This document shows, piece by piece, positions 54,801 through 62,895 of a stretch of DNA of 64,000 bases; the stretch's first letter is position 1; every line of letters starts with the position of its first letter. Both the position numbers and the translations under genes were made by a program. The DNA comes from Vulcanimicrobiota bacterium (GTDB lineage Bacteria; Vulcanimicrobiota; Xenobia; Xenobiales; JADMJV01), in the NCBI GenBank assembly GCA_017307785.1, contig JAFKGI010000031.1, positions 1 to 64,000 on the forward strand. The letters are read 5' to 3'. The notes below the pieces were generated by a model that was not told the origin of the DNA, made no database searches, and saw nothing but the letters and a program-made list of their open reading frames with translations.

Positions 54801-55258
54801 CCCTGACCCAGCCGCAGATAGACCTGGGCGCAGCCATAACCGGCCTCGATGGCCTCGGGATCGGTGCGCAGGGCCGAGGTGAAAATCTGCAGGGCCTGGG
54901 CGTAGCGGCCGAAGGCGGCGTACATCTTGCCCAGCTGAATCTGCAGCTCGATGTTGGCCGGCTCATTGGAAATGTGCTGCTTCTGGTTCTGCACGGTGAC
55001 GTCGATGATGGGGCCGAATTCTGGACCGTCCAGCTGGCGCAACAGGGCCGGTTCCAGCTCGACCGCGTGCTCCCAATCCTCGATGGCGCCTTCCACGTCC
55101 TTGAGGCGAGCGCGCACAAAACCGCGTCGCATGAGCCCTTGAGGATGACGGGGAAATTGCTTGAGCAGCAGATCCAGGCTCTCCTGAGCTTTGCCGGTGT
55201 CTCCCGCCGCCAAGCTGCTTTGCGCTTGTAAAAGTAGCGCCTCGGGTGCCTCTGCCAT
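51839..55258 (-). CDS. 1,139-residue TPR protein with long Pro/Glu-rich linker
   Basis: The N-terminal part (residues about 1-650) is a run of roughly 15 to 18 tetratricopeptide repeats (for example LYRSQGQIQQAADAFGTAAQ and LELGQIFMRQGRHEQATARF). A Pro/Asp/Leu-rich link then leads to a helical segment (DARNFRPDDLAIAGHQVRVL), then a long Pro/Glu/Val-rich tract (EPEPVAVVAEPEPVFF and similar). The last 120 residues again form TPR-like repeats. It has no signal peptide. It is probably a large scaffold. AGAAGG precedes ATG 55258, and the gene is divergent from the symporter. Confidence 0.85.
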   Translation of the reverse strand: MAEAPEALLLQAQSSLAAGDTGKAQESLDLLLKQFPRHPQGLMRRGFVRARLKDVEGAIEDWEHAVELEPALLRQLDGPEFGPIIDVTVQNQKQHISNEPANIELQIQLGKMYAAFGRYAQALQIFTSALRTDPEAIEAGYGCAQVYLRLGQGDQALQVLQRLAEQNPDNVDLCFRLGRHYVQMNSVVQATRYYERASTIDPNHWQSHLELGQIFMRQGRHEQATARFQKTLQVKPDCAAALVGLAECCKELYRFEAAISYYQQAVAVDPLDYKALCQMGSLCIQLGGLDLGIETLQQALEINANDVEIHSSLAKAYQQKGDLPTAARYFAKTVEFNPKDYFAAYNLGLIYRSQGQIQQAADAFGTAAQLRPNDSQYQYQSSRALLELGKVELALDAAKKAVALNPHSKESQLLFGRCCLEAGRNQEAADAFRQAVQIDAQNVEAHYQLAVALLNLGQTEDARNSFQMVLRLSPQHAPSQLGLGHVARRTGQWQTAADHYRQAIQIDLTLRPAIHELTKLYLERNQKDSINEFIRQICVSRKGDHRVPADFLKDWVEALEANQQHALAEEALDFVLNVYPTSPQAKENHREFHLRAARHFQEKGNSDKARIHIEQVRKLHPNDPALSELQQALVAPPVPEEEKFDSIDDPLWAPLDMKPKSGLSAPPPLGDLDDLTPPTSGLAPPPLFELDEDVPPTPVSTLLPPPMDDLLVDTEEPVQDAWQSTVISRLALEDMTAGLNPGENLANLGAHYLGLALQLEQAGWYKQAALFLTDARNFRPDDLAIAGHQVRVLSLWADRLEGEGDGAGANQLRSWVEPLRQLVPALEAPPVLEEVAEVTVEVVEPVAEPEPVPVPYTEEEPVVVEPEPEPVAVVAEPEPVFFSEPVGLAAPVGLAAPLAPPPMTEPEPILAEVVEVVEVAPPVVSAPPVVSAPPVTEPEPSLEPEAAEPEPVVEPAPVSPPPVTEPEPPANTQSQIVEWMMSFQDAPPKVEEPPAPPPPPVEEPNTPFKSAEFEEVTLTGEESNEELVALLERNPDDSRIRLAIFRGFLDDVPGLLKVFRELSLESPDEPYHVLNLARAYAHTGSDSLAVLQYRKYVKLEATSEGYRELGEIYERMGKGELASQALRRSQQLAELELED

Positions 55259-55319
55259 CGCGACCAGCCTTCTGTATGACCTGGAGGGGTTCCTTGGTAA
55301 TCGCGAGAACAGCGCAGCC

Positions 55320-56789
55320 ATGCACAGCCCCCCTTCCGCCCCACCCCCACCTTCCCCCAGCACCCCCGTTCCGGGCTGGCTCTGGGGCCTGGTTCTGGTG
55401 ACCATTCTGGCCGTCGCGGGCATGTGGCAGGTTACCGCGCTGCGCTACATCCTGGCCGGCGAATTGCTGGTGCTGGGCTCTTTCCGCCGCTCCACCTCCA
55501 ACTGGATCGTCATTATGATGATCATCGGCATCTTCGTCGGCTACGACTTCAAGACGTGGGGGCCGGCCCACAACGTGGACCCCGGCTGGCTGCAGCTGTT
55601 CAGCAAAATCTTCATTCGCCTGGTCAAAACCATCGTGGCCCCGCTGCTCTTCTCCACCCTGGTGATCGGCATCAGCAGTCACGCCGACATCAAGACGGTG
55701 GGTCGCCTGGGCGTTAAATCGCTGGTCTACTTCGAAACCGTCACCACCGTGGCGCTTTTCCTGGGACTGGGTGCCATCAATTACAGCAAGGCCGGCGTGG
55801 GCATGACGCCCAGCGGGGAAAGCGCCGCCAATCAAATCGCGGCCGCCCACCATACGCCCATTGAAATCTTGCTGCACACCTTTCCCGAAAACTTCGCCAA
55901 ATCGGTGGCCGAAGGCGACGTGCTCCAGGTGGTGGTCTTCTCCATCCTCTTTGGCGTGGCGCTGGCCCTGGTCCAGGAGGAACGCCGCAAACCGCTGCTG
56001 GCCGTCATCGAATCGCTGGCCGAGACCATGTTCAAGTTTACCAGCATCGTCATGGCCCTGGCCCCACTGGCGGTCGGTTCGGCCATGGCCTACACCGTGG
56101 CCCAACTGGGTGTGGAGGCTCTGCAGAACCTGGTCTGGCTGGTGGGCACGCTATTCGTGGCCCTGATCGTCTTTGTGGTCTGCGTGCTCATCCCCATCAT
56201 CCTGATCACGCGCATCCCCTTCATCCCCTTCGTGCGCGCCGTCAGCGAGCCGGTCTCCATCGCCTTCGCCACCAGCACCAGCGAAGCCGCCCTGCCGCGC
56301 GCCATGGAGCGCCTGGAATGGCTGGGTGTGCCCCGCCACGTGGTTTCTTTCGTGATGCCGCTGGGCTACAGTTTCAATTTGGATGGCACGACCCTGTATC
56401 TGGCCCTGGCCTCGGTCTTCGTGGCTCAGGCCAACGGCGTGGAAATGTCCTTCGGCACCCAGCTGGCCATGATGGCCTCGCTGATGCTCTCGAGCAAGGG
56501 CGTGGCCGGGGTACCGCGCGCTTCGCTGGTCATCCTGCTGGGCACGGTCGCCTCCTTCGGCCTGAAGGATTGGCCGGTGTTGGCCATTCTGGGCATCGAC
56601 GGCATCATGGATATGGCCCGCACCGGCGTCAACGTCGGCGGCAACTGTCTGGCTTCGGCGGTGGTGGCCCGTTGGGAAGGCAACTTCGTGCCCAACTACG
56701 ACCACCACTTCTACGAAGGTCACCGTCCGGCCGGTTGGACTCCCACTCTCCACGTGCCGGTGATTCGTGAGGCCGAAGAGACCGTATGA
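55320..56789 (+). CDS. DAACS-family sodium/proton-dicarboxylate symporter
   Basis: 489 residues with eight main membrane segments and two hairpin loops. The family motifs are present: VAPLLFSTLVIGI, AFATSTSEAALPRAMERL for hairpin 1 (Ser-rich), MPLGYSFNLDGTTLYLALASVF, SSKGVAGVPRASLVIL for hairpin 2, and DMARTGVNVGGNCLASAVVAR. It probably imports C4-dicarboxylates, glutamate or aspartate. The Pro/Ser-rich N-terminal 20 residues are atypical. It is coupled to mqnD by a 4-nt overlap. Confidence 0.92.
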   Translation: MHSPPSAPPPPSPSTPVPGWLWGLVLVTILAVAGMWQVTALRYILAGELLVLGSFRRSTSNWIVIMMIIGIFVGYDFKTWGPAHNVDPGWLQLFSKIFIRLVKTIVAPLLFSTLVIGISSHADIKTVGRLGVKSLVYFETVTTVALFLGLGAINYSKAGVGMTPSGESAANQIAAAHHTPIEILLHTFPENFAKSVAEGDVLQVVVFSILFGVALALVQEERRKPLLAVIESLAETMFKFTSIVMALAPLAVGSAMAYTVAQLGVEALQNLVWLVGTLFVALIVFVVCVLIPIILITRIPFIPFVRAVSEPVSIAFATSTSEAALPRAMERLEWLGVPRHVVSFVMPLGYSFNLDGTTLYLALASVFVAQANGVEMSFGTQLAMMASLMLSSKGVAGVPRASLVILLGTVASFGLKDWPVLAILGIDGIMDMARTGVNVGGNCLASAVVARWEGNFVPNYDHHFYEGHRPAGWTPTLHVPVIREAEETV

Positions 56790-57583
56790 AGTTAGGCTAT
56801 TCGTTTTGCCCCAACGACACCTTCATCTTTCACGCCCTGACCCACGGCCAGGTCCCCGCAGTTGAGGTGGAAGAAGTACTGGCCGACGTCGAGACCCTGA
56901 ATCAATGGGCCAAAGAGGGCCGGCTGGAGCTGACCAAAGTCAGCTACCACGCTCTGTTCCACGTGCTCGAGCAATACGTAGCCCTGCGTAGCGGCGGCGC
57001 TCTGGGTCGCGGAGTCGGCCCCCTGCTGGTGGCCAAACCCGGCGCCCAGCTCAACAAAGTGGCCACGCCCGGCGAGTGGACCACCGCCCACCTGCTGCTC
57101 AAACTGGCCCGCCCCGAGCAAGAAACCGTCTGCATGCGCTATGACCTGATCATCCCCGCCATCCAGAGCGGCGAAGTGGATGGGGGAGTGCTCATTCACG
57201 AATCGCGCTTCGCTTACCAGGATTACGGACTGGAAGCCCGACTCGATCTGGGCGAGTGGTGGGAGAAGGACAGTGGCCTGCCCCTGCCGCTGGGCGCCAT
57301 CCTGGCGCGCCGCGATCTGGGGTCCCAACGCCTGCAAGAACTGGACGCGGCCGTGCGCACGTCGCTGGAAATGGCCTGGCGCGATCCCGAGCAGAGCAAA
57401 GCCTACATCCGCCAGCACGCCCACGAACTCTCCGAAGAAGTGGTCGAGCGCCACATTCGCACCTATGTCAACGAGTTCTCTCGGGACGTCGGCGACGAAG
57501 GCGAACGGGCCGTGGTGGAACTGCACCGCCGAGCCGTGCAGGCCGGCGTTACTCCGCCGTCTCCGCTCCCGCTTTTCGTCTGA
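56786..57583 (+). CDS. mqnD: 1,4-dihydroxy-6-naphthoate synthase
   Basis: 265 residues. Converts cyclic de-hypoxanthinylfutalosine to 1,4-dihydroxy-6-naphthoate in the futalosine pathway of menaquinone biosynthesis. The periplasmic-binding-protein-like fold is recognisable from SFCPNDTFIFHALTHG, KVSYHALFHVLEQY, GRGVGPLLVAKPG and LIHESRFAYQDYGLEARLDLG. Start overlaps the symporter stop as ATGA. Other mqn genes are not in the window. The 3' end overlaps the convergent pseudokinase gene by 35 nt. Confidence 0.9.
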   Translation: MKLGYSFCPNDTFIFHALTHGQVPAVEVEEVLADVETLNQWAKEGRLELTKVSYHALFHVLEQYVALRSGGALGRGVGPLLVAKPGAQLNKVATPGEWTTAHLLLKLARPEQETVCMRYDLIIPAIQSGEVDGGVLIHESRFAYQDYGLEARLDLGEWWEKDSGLPLPLGAILARRDLGSQRLQELDAAVRTSLEMAWRDPEQSKAYIRQHAHELSEEVVERHIRTYVNEFSRDVGDEGERAVVELHRRAVQAGVTPPSPLPLFV

Positions 57584-59738
57584 GGCGCAGCCGGGACTGA
57601 GTCCAGTGCTTGGGCAGCAGATGCAGCCAGCTGAGCGGCGCCCCCTCCGGCAGCTGTTCCACCAATAGCCCATCAAAGCGCGCATCCAGCCGCTGCTCGG
57701 GAAAGCGATAAAAGAGAGCCCCCATCTGCTGCTGGTCCGGTTTGATTTTGCCCCACTCCAGCCAGCACTGCAGCAGCCAGTGCAGGCGGGCGTGCTCTTT
57801 GACAAAGGCCCGCTGGCTGATGCGCAGGGCTCGCTCCCAGTCCGCCTCCAGCAAGGCAAACCAGGGAGCCCGGCAGGCCAGCTGCCAGAACTTCTCGGGC
57901 GGCGTTTCCCAGCCGGCCACCCGCAGAAAACACTCCTGAGCCAGCGGCCAGGCCCCTTCCTCCGAAGGGCTCTGGAAATTCACGAAGGCCACCGCAAATC
58001 GGTCGACCTCGCGAGTTTCTCCTCGCTCTTTCCACAGAGCCAGCGCTCGCCCATAAAGGCGCACCGCCGCCCCGCCCAGCGTCAGCGGCCGGCGGGCAAA
58101 TTCTTCGATGGCGCCTTCTACCGCGTCTCGCAGCCGCGAACGCAAAGTCGCCAGTTGTTCGTCTTCCAGCAGGTTGCGCCGATCCGCGTCCAGCCGCAGC
58201 GGTCCCCATACCACCACCTGGCCCACCCCGGACAGCAACGGAGTCATGGAAAAGCTGACCCCGTCCACCAGCGCCAGCCACTGGTCGGTCTCGAGCAGGT
58301 CGATGCGCAAGGAAAAACCTTCCAGCGGGGTCGGCTGATTGGCTACCACCGTCGACTGCCAACGTCCCGACCAGCAAATCGGCAGCACCGCGAAGGGAAA
58401 GCGCCGCCGCACCTCGCCCCAATCCGGCTCGGCACAATCCACGCGCACGTGCAACTGAGTCACCATGGCCCGGCTCAACTGCTCTTTCTGCACCTGTTGG
58501 GTTCGGATCTTGCGGCCGGAACTGGCCACTTCCACCGTCCCCCCGTGCTGGGTCAGAAAAGCCGCCAGGCCTCGCGCCAGATAACCTTTGCCGCCCTGAT
58601 GGGCCGAGTAGGCCGACAGCCAGAAATCCTCCAGGTCCAAACGCACGCCCTGATAGACCAGAAAGAGTCGCCCCTGCTTCCAGTTGACGGTCAGCTTCTC
58701 GGCGCCCAGGGCCGCCGCCGCCGCGCACAGCGAGACCAGCCACTCCCACGGATCGGGAAAGCGAAAGCGGCTCAACTTGAGCAGCGCGCTGGCCGGATCC
58801 AGCGTGAAGACCTCGTTTTCGGCCACCGCCTGACCCTCGGCCCGCAGATCGGCCAGCACTTCCAGCATCTCCTGGCCGCTCTCGCTCGGGTGCTCGCCCC
58901 GCAGGTAGCCCAGCGCCACCCCTTCGCTGGCGGGCCGATCGGCGGGCAGCGGGGCCAGCAAAAGCGGCACCAGCTCGGCCCAGCCGGTCGGCAGCCCTTC
59001 CATCGACGGGCGCTCCCCCTGAATGATGCCGAAGATCACGCGAATCGGGTCCTCGCCTTCAAAAGCCGGCCGGCCGCTGAACAGCTCGTAGGCGAGAGCT
59101 CCCAGGCTGAAAAAGTTGGCGGCCGGGGTCAGGGAGCCGCCGGTGATTTGCTCGGGGGCCATGAAGCGCGGCGAGGGCAGGTTGCCGGAGCCCACTTGCA
59201 CGATCTGGGCCTCCATTTGCACGAAGCCAAAATCGCCCACCCGCAGCTGCTCACCCTCTACCCAAAGGCACTGGGTATCCAGGCGCCGATGCACCACTCC
59301 CTGACCGTGGGCGTAGCTCAGAGCGGCCAAAAGCTGACGCAACCAGCCGTCGGCCAGCTCCGGGTCCACCGGCTCTCCCATCACCTCGGACAACCCCAGG
59401 CCCGCCTGCCAGGGGCGAATCCACCACCACCAGCCATCCCGTGAGCCGTAGTCCAGAATGGGCACGATGTTGGGATGGCGCAGTCGGGCGGCGCCGTCGG
59501 CCTCCCGGGTCAAGCGCTGGAGCGCTTCGGGATTGGCCTCATAAAATTCGGGCCAGACGCTGACCACCACCTGGCGCCCGTTTTCCTGGGCCAGCCAGTC
59601 GTTCCAACCGTAGGTATCGGTCAGTTGGCTCAGCAGCCGATAGCGCGGACCCAGCAACGTGGCCAGCTTCCGCCAACGGTTCGGGAAAACGGCCGGGGGT
59701 TCTTCGGGCGGTTTGGGTCGGCGGAAGAAGCCGAACAT
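57549..59738 (-). CDS. pseudokinase fused to a GHKL-like module
   Basis: 729 residues, soluble. Residues about 30-285 resemble a eukaryotic-type Ser/Thr kinase: HPNIVPILDYGS, H150-R-R152-L (HRD with Asp replaced by Arg), DFG at 169-171, APE at 194-196, and SLGALAYELFSGRPAF. The Gly loop is absent, the VAIK Lys is Ser (VVVSV), and the catalytic-loop Asn is Cys, so catalysis is unlikely. Residues 303-365 and 480-540 share the FTLD...EWLVSL and LVDGVSF...LDADRRNLL blocks with the proteins at 21466-23765. The remainder is helical. ATG directly follows the cupin TAA (TAAATG). Confidence 0.8.
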   Translation of the reverse strand: MFGFFRRPKPPEEPPAVFPNRWRKLATLLGPRYRLLSQLTDTYGWNDWLAQENGRQVVVSVWPEFYEANPEALQRLTREADGAARLRHPNIVPILDYGSRDGWWWWIRPWQAGLGLSEVMGEPVDPELADGWLRQLLAALSYAHGQGVVHRRLDTQCLWVEGEQLRVGDFGFVQMEAQIVQVGSGNLPSPRFMAPEQITGGSLTPAANFFSLGALAYELFSGRPAFEGEDPIRVIFGIIQGERPSMEGLPTGWAELVPLLLAPLPADRPASEGVALGYLRGEHPSESGQEMLEVLADLRAEGQAVAENEVFTLDPASALLKLSRFRFPDPWEWLVSLCAAAAALGAEKLTVNWKQGRLFLVYQGVRLDLEDFWLSAYSAHQGGKGYLARGLAAFLTQHGGTVEVASSGRKIRTQQVQKEQLSRAMVTQLHVRVDCAEPDWGEVRRRFPFAVLPICWSGRWQSTVVANQPTPLEGFSLRIDLLETDQWLALVDGVSFSMTPLLSGVGQVVVWGPLRLDADRRNLLEDEQLATLRSRLRDAVEGAIEEFARRPLTLGGAAVRLYGRALALWKERGETREVDRFAVAFVNFQSPSEEGAWPLAQECFLRVAGWETPPEKFWQLACRAPWFALLEADWERALRISQRAFVKEHARLHWLLQCWLEWGKIKPDQQQMGALFYRFPEQRLDARFDGLLVEQLPEGAPLSWLHLLPKHWTQSRLRLRRKAGAETAE

Positions 59739-60092
59739 TTACTCCTCGTCGTAAGGAGCGCGGGCCACGAAGTATTTGGTCATTTTCTTGGTGACATGCC
59801 AGATGGTGGTGCAGCCCTGGGGAAAATGGGCCGTATCACCGGGGCGCATCTCGAAAGTGCGCTCGCCTTCGGTCACGGTCAACTCGCCTTCCACCAGGTA
59901 CACAAACTCATCATACCCAAAATAGAACTCGTAGCGCCCGACATCACAGGACCAGAATCCGGCCGAGGCGCCTTCATCGGCGCTTTCAGCCGTAAACAGG
60001 CAGCGTGCGTCGGGCACTCCCTCCAGGATTTCTTCCTCGGGCAGGGGCATGGAAGGCAGTTCGGCGGGACGGCCGGCGCGCGAAGCCTCCAT
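59739..60092 (-). CDS. cupin-domain (DUF861-like) protein
   Basis: 117 residues with one cupin: FWSCDVGRYEFYFGYDEFVYLVEGELTV spans the first metal-site region (the Tyr/Glu pattern of DUF861 rather than the HxH form), then RPGDTAHFPQGCTTIWHV with the second motif. DUF861 cupins include ureidoglycine aminohydrolases and carbohydrate-binding forms; the activity here is unknown. ATG overlaps the preceding TGA by one base (TGATG), and the stop abuts the pseudokinase start. Confidence 0.8.
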   Translation of the reverse strand: MEASRAGRPAELPSMPLPEEEILEGVPDARCLFTAESADEGASAGFWSCDVGRYEFYFGYDEFVYLVEGELTVTEGERTFEMRPGDTAHFPQGCTTIWHVTKKMTKYFVARAPYDEE

Positions 60093-61300
60093 CAGCCCAG
60101 CGCCCATTCGAAGAGTCCGGTGAAGGGCTCTTCGCCCAACATCGTCTCGCCCGCCGAACGCTCCAACCGGGCCGAAATGGTCGGATGCATCGGCCCAAAG
60201 CAAATCTGCTCGTAGAGAGGGTAGAGCGGATGGTTGACCGACATGGAGCGGGTGCCGATCAAGTTGCGCACGCCCGACACGATCTCGGCGGCCGCGGCCG
60301 TGCCGGCCCACTTGATGCAGGCGCCGCAGTCCATGAGGTCGTTGGCCACCCGATCCAGACGCTCTGCCTCGGCGCCTTCGCGCACCAGCCGGCAATAGAG
60401 CTCGGCGCAGACCCCGAAGGAGCGGGCCATGGCCAGATGTGAGCGCAGCTTCAAGGCCAATCGGCCTACTTCCAGCTGAAAACCGTCCAGGTCGGCCAGC
60501 ATTTCGTCGTCCTCGGTGTGCACCGAACGTCCGAAACGGCGGACCTCTTCTAAAGCTCGACTGGCCCCGCCCAGATAGACGGCCGAACACAGCGCTTCGA
60601 ACCAGGCGGTGGCGTAGAACGAGACGTGGTCGGTCAGATCATCGTGCAGGGAGAGCACGTTGCGCTGCTTCAAGATCAGATCGTTGAATTCGATGGGTCG
60701 CGTATCCGACGGAGCCATGGCGCCGGCGAACAGCGAGGGTCCCACCACCAGCTCCGGCCGGTCCTTGATCGAGGTGTAGAACATGCCCTGATGCTCGCCG
60801 ATTTGGCCCGAGAACAGCAGCAAGTCCGCCTCGGAAGCGATCGACTGAAATCCCTTGCGTCCCTTGCACAGATAGGTGCCGTCGGGTAAGGCGGTCACCA
60901 CCACGTTGCGGAAAGGGTCGGTCTTGTTTTTGATGTTCTCGCCGAAGCTGGAGATGGCCAGCAGCGAGCGATATTTGCGAATGGTGTCGACCAGAATCTG
61001 GCGCCGGCGCTCGAAGTCGGGAGCATTGGGCACGGGCAGGGTGGCCAGCGCCGCCAGGTTGTACATATGCATGGTCAGGCCGATGGCCAGCGGCACCGAG
61101 GCCCGCCCCAGCAAAAACAGCGCTTCATAGGAGCGCACGTAGAGTTCCCCGGCGTCTTTCTGCAGTTCGCAGGGCAGATAGGGGATACGGCTGGCCCGCA
61201 CCCCGTCAAAAAAGACCCGCGACCGGGTGTCGGCGGGGGCGGCCTGGGTGGCCTCGCCGATCTCGTGCGCCTGGCGGCGGATTTCCTCGGCCAGACTCAT
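60092..61300 (-). CDS. acyl-CoA dehydrogenase-like flavoprotein
   Basis: 402 residues, typical length. An N-terminal helical domain is followed by the beta domain (LAISSFGENIKNKTDP, then DGTYLCKGRKGFQSIASEADLLLFSG) and a C-terminal helical domain (LGGASRALEEVRRF, then LMDCGACIKWAGTAAAAEIV). FAD binding is expected from the SSFGE and GRKGFQS segments. The catalytic Glu cannot be placed confidently. The substrate is unknown; the neighbours are not fatty-acid genes. Overlaps the upstream gene by 4 nt (ATGA). Confidence 0.8.
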   Translation of the reverse strand: MSLAEEIRRQAHEIGEATQAAPADTRSRVFFDGVRASRIPYLPCELQKDAGELYVRSYEALFLLGRASVPLAIGLTMHMYNLAALATLPVPNAPDFERRRQILVDTIRKYRSLLAISSFGENIKNKTDPFRNVVVTALPDGTYLCKGRKGFQSIASEADLLLFSGQIGEHQGMFYTSIKDRPELVVGPSLFAGAMAPSDTRPIEFNDLILKQRNVLSLHDDLTDHVSFYATAWFEALCSAVYLGGASRALEEVRRFGRSVHTEDDEMLADLDGFQLEVGRLALKLRSHLAMARSFGVCAELYCRLVREGAEAERLDRVANDLMDCGACIKWAGTAAAAEIVSGVRNLIGTRSMSVNHPLYPLYEQICFGPMHPTISARLERSAGETMLGEEPFTGLFEWALG

Positions 61301-62118
61301 TCCTCGTCCTCGGTTTCCTGCGGCAACAGTTGAGGCACCACCGCCGCGGCCGCGAAAATCTGCTGCCAGCCCTGATGCAGCTCGCGGGTGGAGCGATTTT
61401 CCTGCACGGCGTGCAGACGATTGACCCCTTCCACTGCGCCGTTGATGACTTCCAGGAGACGCTGGTGGGGCGGACTGTCCTCGGCCGCCTGCTCGGCCAG
61501 CGCCTGCGCTTCCAGCAGACTGAATTCCAACGACTGTAGAGCCTGCAGCAGCGGTTCCAGAGCGGCCTTGCCCTCGATCACCTGAACGTAGGCCTCGTAG
61601 ACGGCCAGAAACTCTTCGCCGACCATAGCTCGGCTGTAGTCTTCTTCGGTCACGCTCACGTCGGGAATCAAACGGTCCAACTGGCAGCTGGGGCAGAGAG
61701 GTTCAGGTCCGGAGCTGCCGCAGCGGGGGCATAAAGGCACACTGGACGAGCCCAGGTTGGCCAGCAAGTCGCAAGTCTCCAAGAACTCGCTGACGGCTCG
61801 TTCGAAAACTTCGCGGCCTTCCGGCGTGTTTTCCTGAGCGATCTGCTCCAGACTGCCGTCCAGCACCTGACAGGCGCCCAGGTTGCGTTCTATCAAGGAG
61901 GCCACCTCGGGGCTCAACTGGGAGCGGCGATCTTCGAAGGCCGCCTGGCGATCGCGGCCGGCTTCCTGGATGCGCGAGCGCATGCGCTGCAGCGGCTCTT
62001 CCAGATCGCTCGCTTCGTCGCGCAGCAACTGGACCAGTCCCTCGAGACGGCTGGGGTCCGGGCCTTCGGATTCTCCCCCCAGAGAACTGATCAGACTGTC
62101 TAGATAGTTAGCGGCCAA
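61297..62118 (-). CDS. coiled-coil protein with zinc ribbon
   Basis: 273 residues. Two helical or coiled-coil regions (about 1-125 and 155-260, with LEALQSLEFSLLEAQ-like heptads) flank a four-Cys zinc knuckle (CPRCGSSGPEPLCPSC, near residue 130). It is acidic and soluble, with no family recognised. It heads a four-gene coupled operon: 4-nt overlap to the flavoprotein, then 1-nt, then abutting genes. Confidence 0.7.
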   Translation of the reverse strand: MAANYLDSLISSLGGESEGPDPSRLEGLVQLLRDEASDLEEPLQRMRSRIQEAGRDRQAAFEDRRSQLSPEVASLIERNLGACQVLDGSLEQIAQENTPEGREVFERAVSEFLETCDLLANLGSSSVPLCPRCGSSGPEPLCPSCQLDRLIPDVSVTEEDYSRAMVGEEFLAVYEAYVQVIEGKAALEPLLQALQSLEFSLLEAQALAEQAAEDSPPHQRLLEVINGAVEGVNRLHAVQENRSTRELHQGWQQIFAAAAVVPQLLPQETEDEE

Positions 62119-62140
62119 TTTTCACACCTCTCCTGAAACG

Positions 62141-62165
62141 AAAAAAGCCCGTTGCTACGGGCTTT
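62141..62165 (-). terminator. terminator of the lysine-rich repeat gene
   Basis: On the minus strand: AAAGCCCGT / ACGGGCTTT 9-bp stem with a TGCT-type loop (62144-62165), followed by a six-base U run (62146-62141). It is just after the stop at 62189 and upstream of the zinc-ribbon gene start. Confidence 0.9.
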
Positions 62166-62188
62166 CTCAGACCTTGTCGAAAGCGGCT

Positions 62189-62710
62189 TTAGAAGCCGGC
62201 GCGACCGAAGTTGTTCATATAGCCCCCGAAGCCGGGCTGCATCCCGAAGGAGGCCATTCCCTGGTTCTGACCCTGGGAAAGAACACCTGCGATGAGGTTG
62301 GTGAGCTTCTGCTTGGCGCTGCCGGGGCCGCTCAGCAGCTGACCGGCGCCCGGGCCGGAGATGGCGATGGCGATGTTGAGGTTGCCACCACCCTGGTGGA
62401 GCGGGCTGGAGTAGCCGTCCTGGCAACCGCAACCGGCCTTGCCGGCCTTACCCGCTTTGCCGTGCTTGCCGGCTTTGCCAGCCTTGCCGTGCTTACCGGC
62501 TTTGCCGTGCTTGCCCGCTTTACCGGCCTTGCCGTGCTTGCCGGCTTTGCCCGCCTGGGGCTGCTGCTGGCCGAGAGCTTGAGCGGCCTGTTCTTCGCTT
62601 ACGTTGGCAGTGATGGCAATCGCCAGCGACATCGAGTTCTGAGCGCCGCCCTGCTGGGGCAGACCTCCGAAAGAAGGCTGTTGGAAGTTGTTGCCGATTG
62701 CGTATGCCAT
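62189..62710 (-). CDS. lysine-rich protein with Gly-X-Y (GKA/GKH) collagen-like repeats
   Basis: 173 residues. The first 55 residues are ordinary (MAYAIGNNFQQPSFGGLPQQ, then SLAIAITANVSEEQAAQAL). Then 13 consecutive triplets follow, GKA or GKH, for about 40 residues. Next comes a CGCQDG hinge and a domain NLNIAIAISGPGAGQLL, ending in an FGGYMNNFG-type low-complexity tail. Collagen-like strands normally need Pro; here every X is Lys and Y is Ala or His, so a triple helix is uncertain, and binding to nucleic acid or polyanions is possible. No signal peptide. GGGGAGC ribosome site lies 10 nt upstream. Confidence 0.8.
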   Translation of the reverse strand: MAYAIGNNFQQPSFGGLPQQGGAQNSMSLAIAITANVSEEQAAQALGQQQPQAGKAGKHGKAGKAGKHGKAGKHGKAGKAGKHGKAGKAGKAGCGCQDGYSSPLHQGGGNLNIAIAISGPGAGQLLSGPGSAKQKLTNLIAGVLSQGQNQGMASFGMQPGFGGYMNNFGRAGF

Positions 62711-62895
62711 TTGTTTCAAGCTCCCCTACGTTTTTAAGCTTTTTTTAAGCTTTTCTTGACCTCAGGTTAGCAAATCGGAACGTTAATCCACCATAAAAAT
62801 TTCTCGCACATTATTAAACTCTTTCGAAATTATGCTAACAGATTGTGAACAGCCCGCCGAAGGCACCAACCCCATCCTTCCCGAAGCGCCCATTC
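62711..62895. promoter_or_regulatory. AT-rich divergent promoter region
   Basis: This 185-bp gap separates two divergent genes and is strikingly AT-richer than its flanks. It contains TTGACC (about 62757) and AT stretches such as CATAAAAATTTC and TTATTAAACT, and a near-duplicate TTTTTAAGCTTTT. Promoters in both directions are likely here; exact start sites cannot be called. Confidence 0.4.
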
